Shown here in pieces: positions 61,362 to 64,000 of a stretch of 64,000 nt of DNA. The position numbers were made by a program, and so were the translations under genes. The first letter of the stretch is position 1. The number at the start of each line of letters is the position of its first letter. This stretch comes from Acidobacteriota bacterium. Lineage in GTDB: Bacteria; Zixibacteria; MSB-5A5; GN15; FEB-12. The notes below the pieces were generated by a model that searched no databases, was not told the origin of the DNA, and saw nothing but the letters and a program-made list of their open reading frames with translations. Location of the stretch: assembly GCA_035529075.1 (NCBI GenBank), contig DATKXK010000010.1, forward strand, positions 229,401-293,400, given 5' to 3'.

Positions 61362-62036
61362 TTACAATTGGGATTTCCACTCCTCGACAATGCGTACGGA
61401 TGAAGAGGAGCCGAGTCGGTCCGCTCCGGCCTGCAGAAGCTCCCGGCACTGTGAAAGTGTTTTGATCCCGCCTGCGGCCTTGACTTGAATCCGGCCGTCA
61501 GCGGTCTGGTGCAAAGTCCTTACCTGATCCACGGTCGCCGGGCCGTAAAAGCCCGTGCCCGTTTTGACAAACTGTGCGCCGCTGTTAATGACGGCCCGGG
61601 TGGCGTCCTGTTGCTGCTTCTCGGTCAGTTCCGGGGCCTCAATAATGACCTTCAGCAGGACATTGTAGGGGAGACCGTCGCGGATTTTCCTGATTTCGGC
61701 CTCGGCCCTGCTGAATTCGCCGGAGGCCAGCCAGCCGATATTGGCGACCATATCGATCTCGACCGCGCCGTCACCGGCCGCCTTTGCAGCCTCCATGAGC
61801 TTGACGTCAGTTCGAGAAGCGCCGAGCGGGAATCCGACCACAGAGCACACCTTTACCTGTGATTTCTGGAGAAACCGTGTGGCGAAGGCTACCCATGTCG
61901 GATTGACGGCAACGGCATATAAATTGCATTCGCCGGCTTCCCAGCATGCCGTGACGATATCGCTTTGATCGAGACTCGATTTGAGCGCGGCGTGGTCGAA
62001 CCGGCAGTTGAAATCCCGGGGCAACAAATCCTTCAA
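61362..62036 (-). CDS. deoC: deoxyribose-phosphate aldolase
   Basis: A 224-residue TIM-barrel aldolase cleaving 2-deoxyribose 5-phosphate to acetaldehyde and glyceraldehyde 3-phosphate. Schiff-base K158 lies in QFVKTGTGFYGPAT, with D95 (EIDMVANIGWLASGE) and K186 (QVKAAGGIKT). The start is a TTG (62036) preceded by a GAGG-like site. It lies 13 bases downstream of deoB, forming a nucleoside salvage pair. Confidence 0.95.
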   Translation of the reverse strand: MKDLLPRDFNCRFDHAALKSSLDQSDIVTACWEAGECNLYAVAVNPTWVAFATRFLQKSQVKVCSVVGFPLGASRTDVKLMEAAKAAGDGAVEIDMVANIGWLASGEFSRAEAEIRKIRDGLPYNVLLKVIIEAPELTEKQQQDATRAVINSGAQFVKTGTGFYGPATVDQVRTLHQTADGRIQVKAAGGIKTLSQCRELLQAGADRLGSSSSVRIVEEWKSQL

Positions 62037-62049
62037 GCGAGGTCCTCCC

Positions 62050-63231
62050 TCACTGCCTGACGTCTTTCAGGAACGAACGTCCCGTCACGGGCACATCGAA
62101 GCCGAATAAACCGGCCAGCGTCGCAGCCACGTCGGCAAACGTCTCGCGCGTGCCCAGATCAACGCCGGATTTCGCGTACCTGCCGTAGACCAACAGGGGC
62201 ACGTACTCGCGCGTGTGATCCGTGGACGTCTCCATAGTCGGATCACAGCCGTGGTCGGCTGTGATGATCAGCAGGTCGTCGCCGCGCAGCAGCGGCAGCA
62301 ACTCGCCCATTCGCCCGTCGAATTGTTCGAGACCCCGGGCGAAGCCGCGCGCGTCGTTTCGATGTCCCCAGAGTTGGTCAAAATCAACGCAGTTGGCAAA
62401 GATAAGCTCGTGCTGGTGATCGTACCGAACCATCTGCCGAACGGCGTCCATCACCTCGGTGTTGTTCTCGGTCTTGACCCGTTCGTGGATGCCGTGGCCG
62501 GCGAAAAGGTCCCATATCTTTCCCACGGCGAAGACATGACGGCCGTTGGCGGCAAGATGATCCAGGATCGTCCGGCCGGTAGGTGGCAGCGAGAAGTCCC
62601 TGCGGCGCGAAGTGCGGACGAAGAAACCGGGTTCGCCGGTAAACGGTCTGGCGATAACGCGCCCGACGCCGTAATCGCCCTGGCATACGTCGCGCGCGAT
62701 CAGGCAGATTTCGTAGAGGCGTTCAACGGGGCAGACTTTTTCGTGAGCGGCCAACTGGAATACCGAATCTGCCGATGTATACAGGATCAGCGCCCCGGTG
62801 CTCAAATGTTCATGCCCCAGCCGCTCAATGATCTCAGTGCCGCTGGCCGCGACGTTGCCAATGGTCTTGACGCCGGCTTTCTCCTCGAACCGCCCGACCA
62901 GATCGTCGGGAAAGCCGTCATGAAAGAGCGGAAGCGGTTCGTCCAGGGTCAGGCCCGCGATTTCCCAGTGGCCCGAGGTAGAATCCTTGCCGGCCGACCT
63001 CTCCGCCATGCGCCCGAAACAGGCAATCGGCGCCGGTGCCGGCGGGATTCCTTTTATGGCCGCGATGTTGCCGAGTCCGAGCTTCTGGCAGTTCGGCATG
63101 TTCAGCCCGCCGACCGCTCCGGCCAGATTCGGAAGAGTTGCGGCGTGATCATCGCCGTAATCGGCGGCATCGGGAAGAGCCCCCACGCCGCAGGCATCAA
63201 TGATGATAAGGATTACTCGATTGAACGGCAT
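62050..63231 (-). CDS. deoB: phosphopentomutase
   Basis: A 393-residue alkaline-phosphatase-superfamily enzyme interconverting deoxyribose 1- and 5-phosphate (and ribose forms). Signatures are ILIIIDACGVGALPDAADYG at the N-terminus with metal ligand Asp, RMAERSAGKDSTSGHWEIAG, YTSADSVFQLAAHE and the C-terminal ITADHGCDPTMETSTDHTRE. It supplies deoC downstream with deoxyribose 5-phosphate. Confidence 0.96.
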   Translation of the reverse strand: MPFNRVILIIIDACGVGALPDAADYGDDHAATLPNLAGAVGGLNMPNCQKLGLGNIAAIKGIPPAPAPIACFGRMAERSAGKDSTSGHWEIAGLTLDEPLPLFHDGFPDDLVGRFEEKAGVKTIGNVAASGTEIIERLGHEHLSTGALILYTSADSVFQLAAHEKVCPVERLYEICLIARDVCQGDYGVGRVIARPFTGEPGFFVRTSRRRDFSLPPTGRTILDHLAANGRHVFAVGKIWDLFAGHGIHERVKTENNTEVMDAVRQMVRYDHQHELIFANCVDFDQLWGHRNDARGFARGLEQFDGRMGELLPLLRGDDLLIITADHGCDPTMETSTDHTREYVPLLVYGRYAKSGVDLGTRETFADVAATLAGLFGFDVPVTGRSFLKDVRQ

Positions 63232-63258
63232 GGTTGCCGAACCGCCCCGCCGCCGGGA

Positions 63259-64000
63259 TCACATTTGCTTGAAACGTTTAAGGACGTACTCAATATCATA
63301 TTCAATGGCTACCTTGAGAGCCCTTTCCTCGCCCTTCTCCAATGTGTAGCGGTCTCCGTCGAGTATCCAGCGTTCTCTCTCCAGTACCACAAACCCTTCC
63401 TTGTACGCGAAATAGATCACGCCCCTGGCAGTTACACGGTCGACGCCGTGCCTCTGAGTCGTATCCTGGGGCTTCGCTTCAATGGGCAGAATCAAATTCC
63501 CGTCATAGCCGATAACTACGCAGTCGTAGCCGCGTTCGCGCGCGAAGGACTTGATCTCGTATGTCATCGAGGCCGTCATCTCCTCGCCCTCGGAGATCAC
63601 CTTGTAGGACTGTGTCCACGTGTAACCCTGGGAGATCTCGCCCTCCGGGAAGACCGGCATCCCCTGTTCATAGAAGTTTTTCAGGTACGTCCCGGAACCT
63701 TGGTGTTCCTCTGAAGTGAACTCGAAATCCACCACCCGGCCGCTGGGCGTAATGTACAGGGCCAACTCCGGTCCGGCCTCGATTGTGTCGGCGGCCGACG
63801 AGTCGACCTTGTCAAAGTGCTTATAGTGATAGATCCTGTTGTCCACCACCTCGGCAACGGTGTCATCGACCATCCGCCGGACGTACAACTCCTGTTCGGT
63901 CGTGATCTCGCTGGTCCGGTCGTGAATGGTGGAATCCCCTGAGCGGACCAGGACGCTTCCCCTTGTCACCTGCTCGAAGGCCAGCTTCATGCCCGGTTTG
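63259..64000 (-). CDS. hypothetical protein, 5' end beyond window
   Basis: The frame is open through base 64000 (reading back, PGMKLAFEQVTRGS), so the internal ATG at 63990 is probably not the start. The visible 247 residues are a mixed beta-rich soluble domain with alternating Glu/Tyr/Val strands (GVIYFAYKEGFVVLERERWI) and no recognised motif. It looks like an exported beta-barrel-like or lipocalin-like domain seen in hypothetical FCB proteins, which is only an impression. It precedes deoB by 27 bases. Confidence 0.6.
   Translation of the reverse strand, partial: KPGMKLAFEQVTRGSVLVRSGDSTIHDRTSEITTEQELYVRRMVDDTVAEVVDNRIYHYKHFDKVDSSAADTIEAGPELALYITPSGRVVDFEFTSEEHQGSGTYLKNFYEQGMPVFPEGEISQGYTWTQSYKVISEGEEMTASMTYEIKSFARERGYDCVVIGYDGNLILPIEAKPQDTTQRHGVDRVTARGVIYFAYKEGFVVLERERWILDGDRYTLEKGEERALKVAIEYDIEYVLKRFKQM

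Noticed and set aside
62215-63714. 499-codon plus-strand frame across deoB and its upstream gene
   Set aside because: It crosses two well-supported minus-strand genes and has no domain.

Overview
The window looks like a stretch of a moderately GC-rich, Gram-negative-type bacterial chromosome, most likely from an uncultured lineage of the FCB group (candidate phylum Zixibacteria is my best guess). The inference rests on secreted proteins ending in paired dockerin-like repeats of the form DIGDLTALIDYLFI, a secreted protein with a QNYPNPFNP-type C-terminal tail, many lipoproteins, an MlaEFD-type lipid transport locus and an oligosaccharide assembly operon. No phylogenetic marker search could be run, so this is inference. 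There are no insertion sequences, prophage genes or CRISPR arrays; coding density is high and both strands are used.

Bases 1-3032 hold the 3' end of glycogen synthase, a GT-C/TPR membrane protein and two tRNA genes (Gly-GCC, Cys-GCA). Bases 3178-11437 are the accessory island: a 1619-residue secreted M6 metalloprotease built as protease - (Ig-like - seven FG-GAP blades) x2 - dockerin, then two tandem paralogous secreted dockerin proteins. Each paralog is preceded by a near-identical promoter carrying a run of nine G between the -35 and -10 boxes. Bases 11624-20882 hold a ferredoxin, a cysteine synthase/DUF1573 pair, a SPOR lipoprotein, an S9 peptidase, a two-CW protein, a zinc ribbon-PEGA-TPR membrane protein and an unknown lipoprotein.

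Bases 21083-25404 carry a compact three-way-junction RNA ending in a T tract, followed by two orphan sensor histidine kinases. Then come central metabolism and translation genes on the minus strand (citrate synthase, FmdB zinc ribbon, phosphate acetyltransferase, prfB with its programmed frameshift). A divergent plus-strand run follows: MBL hydrolase, PHP phosphatase, 3-methyladenine glycosylase, M50 peptidase and a lipoprotein.

Bases 33439-41533 form one tightly overlapping operon: MsbA-like flippase, GT4, GT9, GT2, GT9 and a bifunctional Rel/SpoT, coupling surface oligosaccharide assembly with the alarmone enzyme. Next are an M28-PDZ peptidase, a zinc ribbon-TPR protein, ComF, a XerC/D recombinase and a GGDEF-variant protein. 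Bases 47321-54002 return to surface biology: an SdrD-like lipoprotein, a VWA lipoprotein, an OPT transporter and a cohesin-like secreted protein. The end of the window holds a PP-loop tRNA-thiolation-like enzyme, the MlaEFD operon, and minus-strand genes for a DUF1998 helicase, a degenerate archaemetzincin coupled to a tiny zinc-ribbon protein, deoxyribose-phosphate aldolase and phosphopentomutase.

The most promising leads are the G9 promoters in front of the duplicated dockerin genes, the 21213-21292 structured RNA, the zinc protein/pseudo-archaemetzincin/helicase operon, and the dockerin/cohesin surface-protein set.
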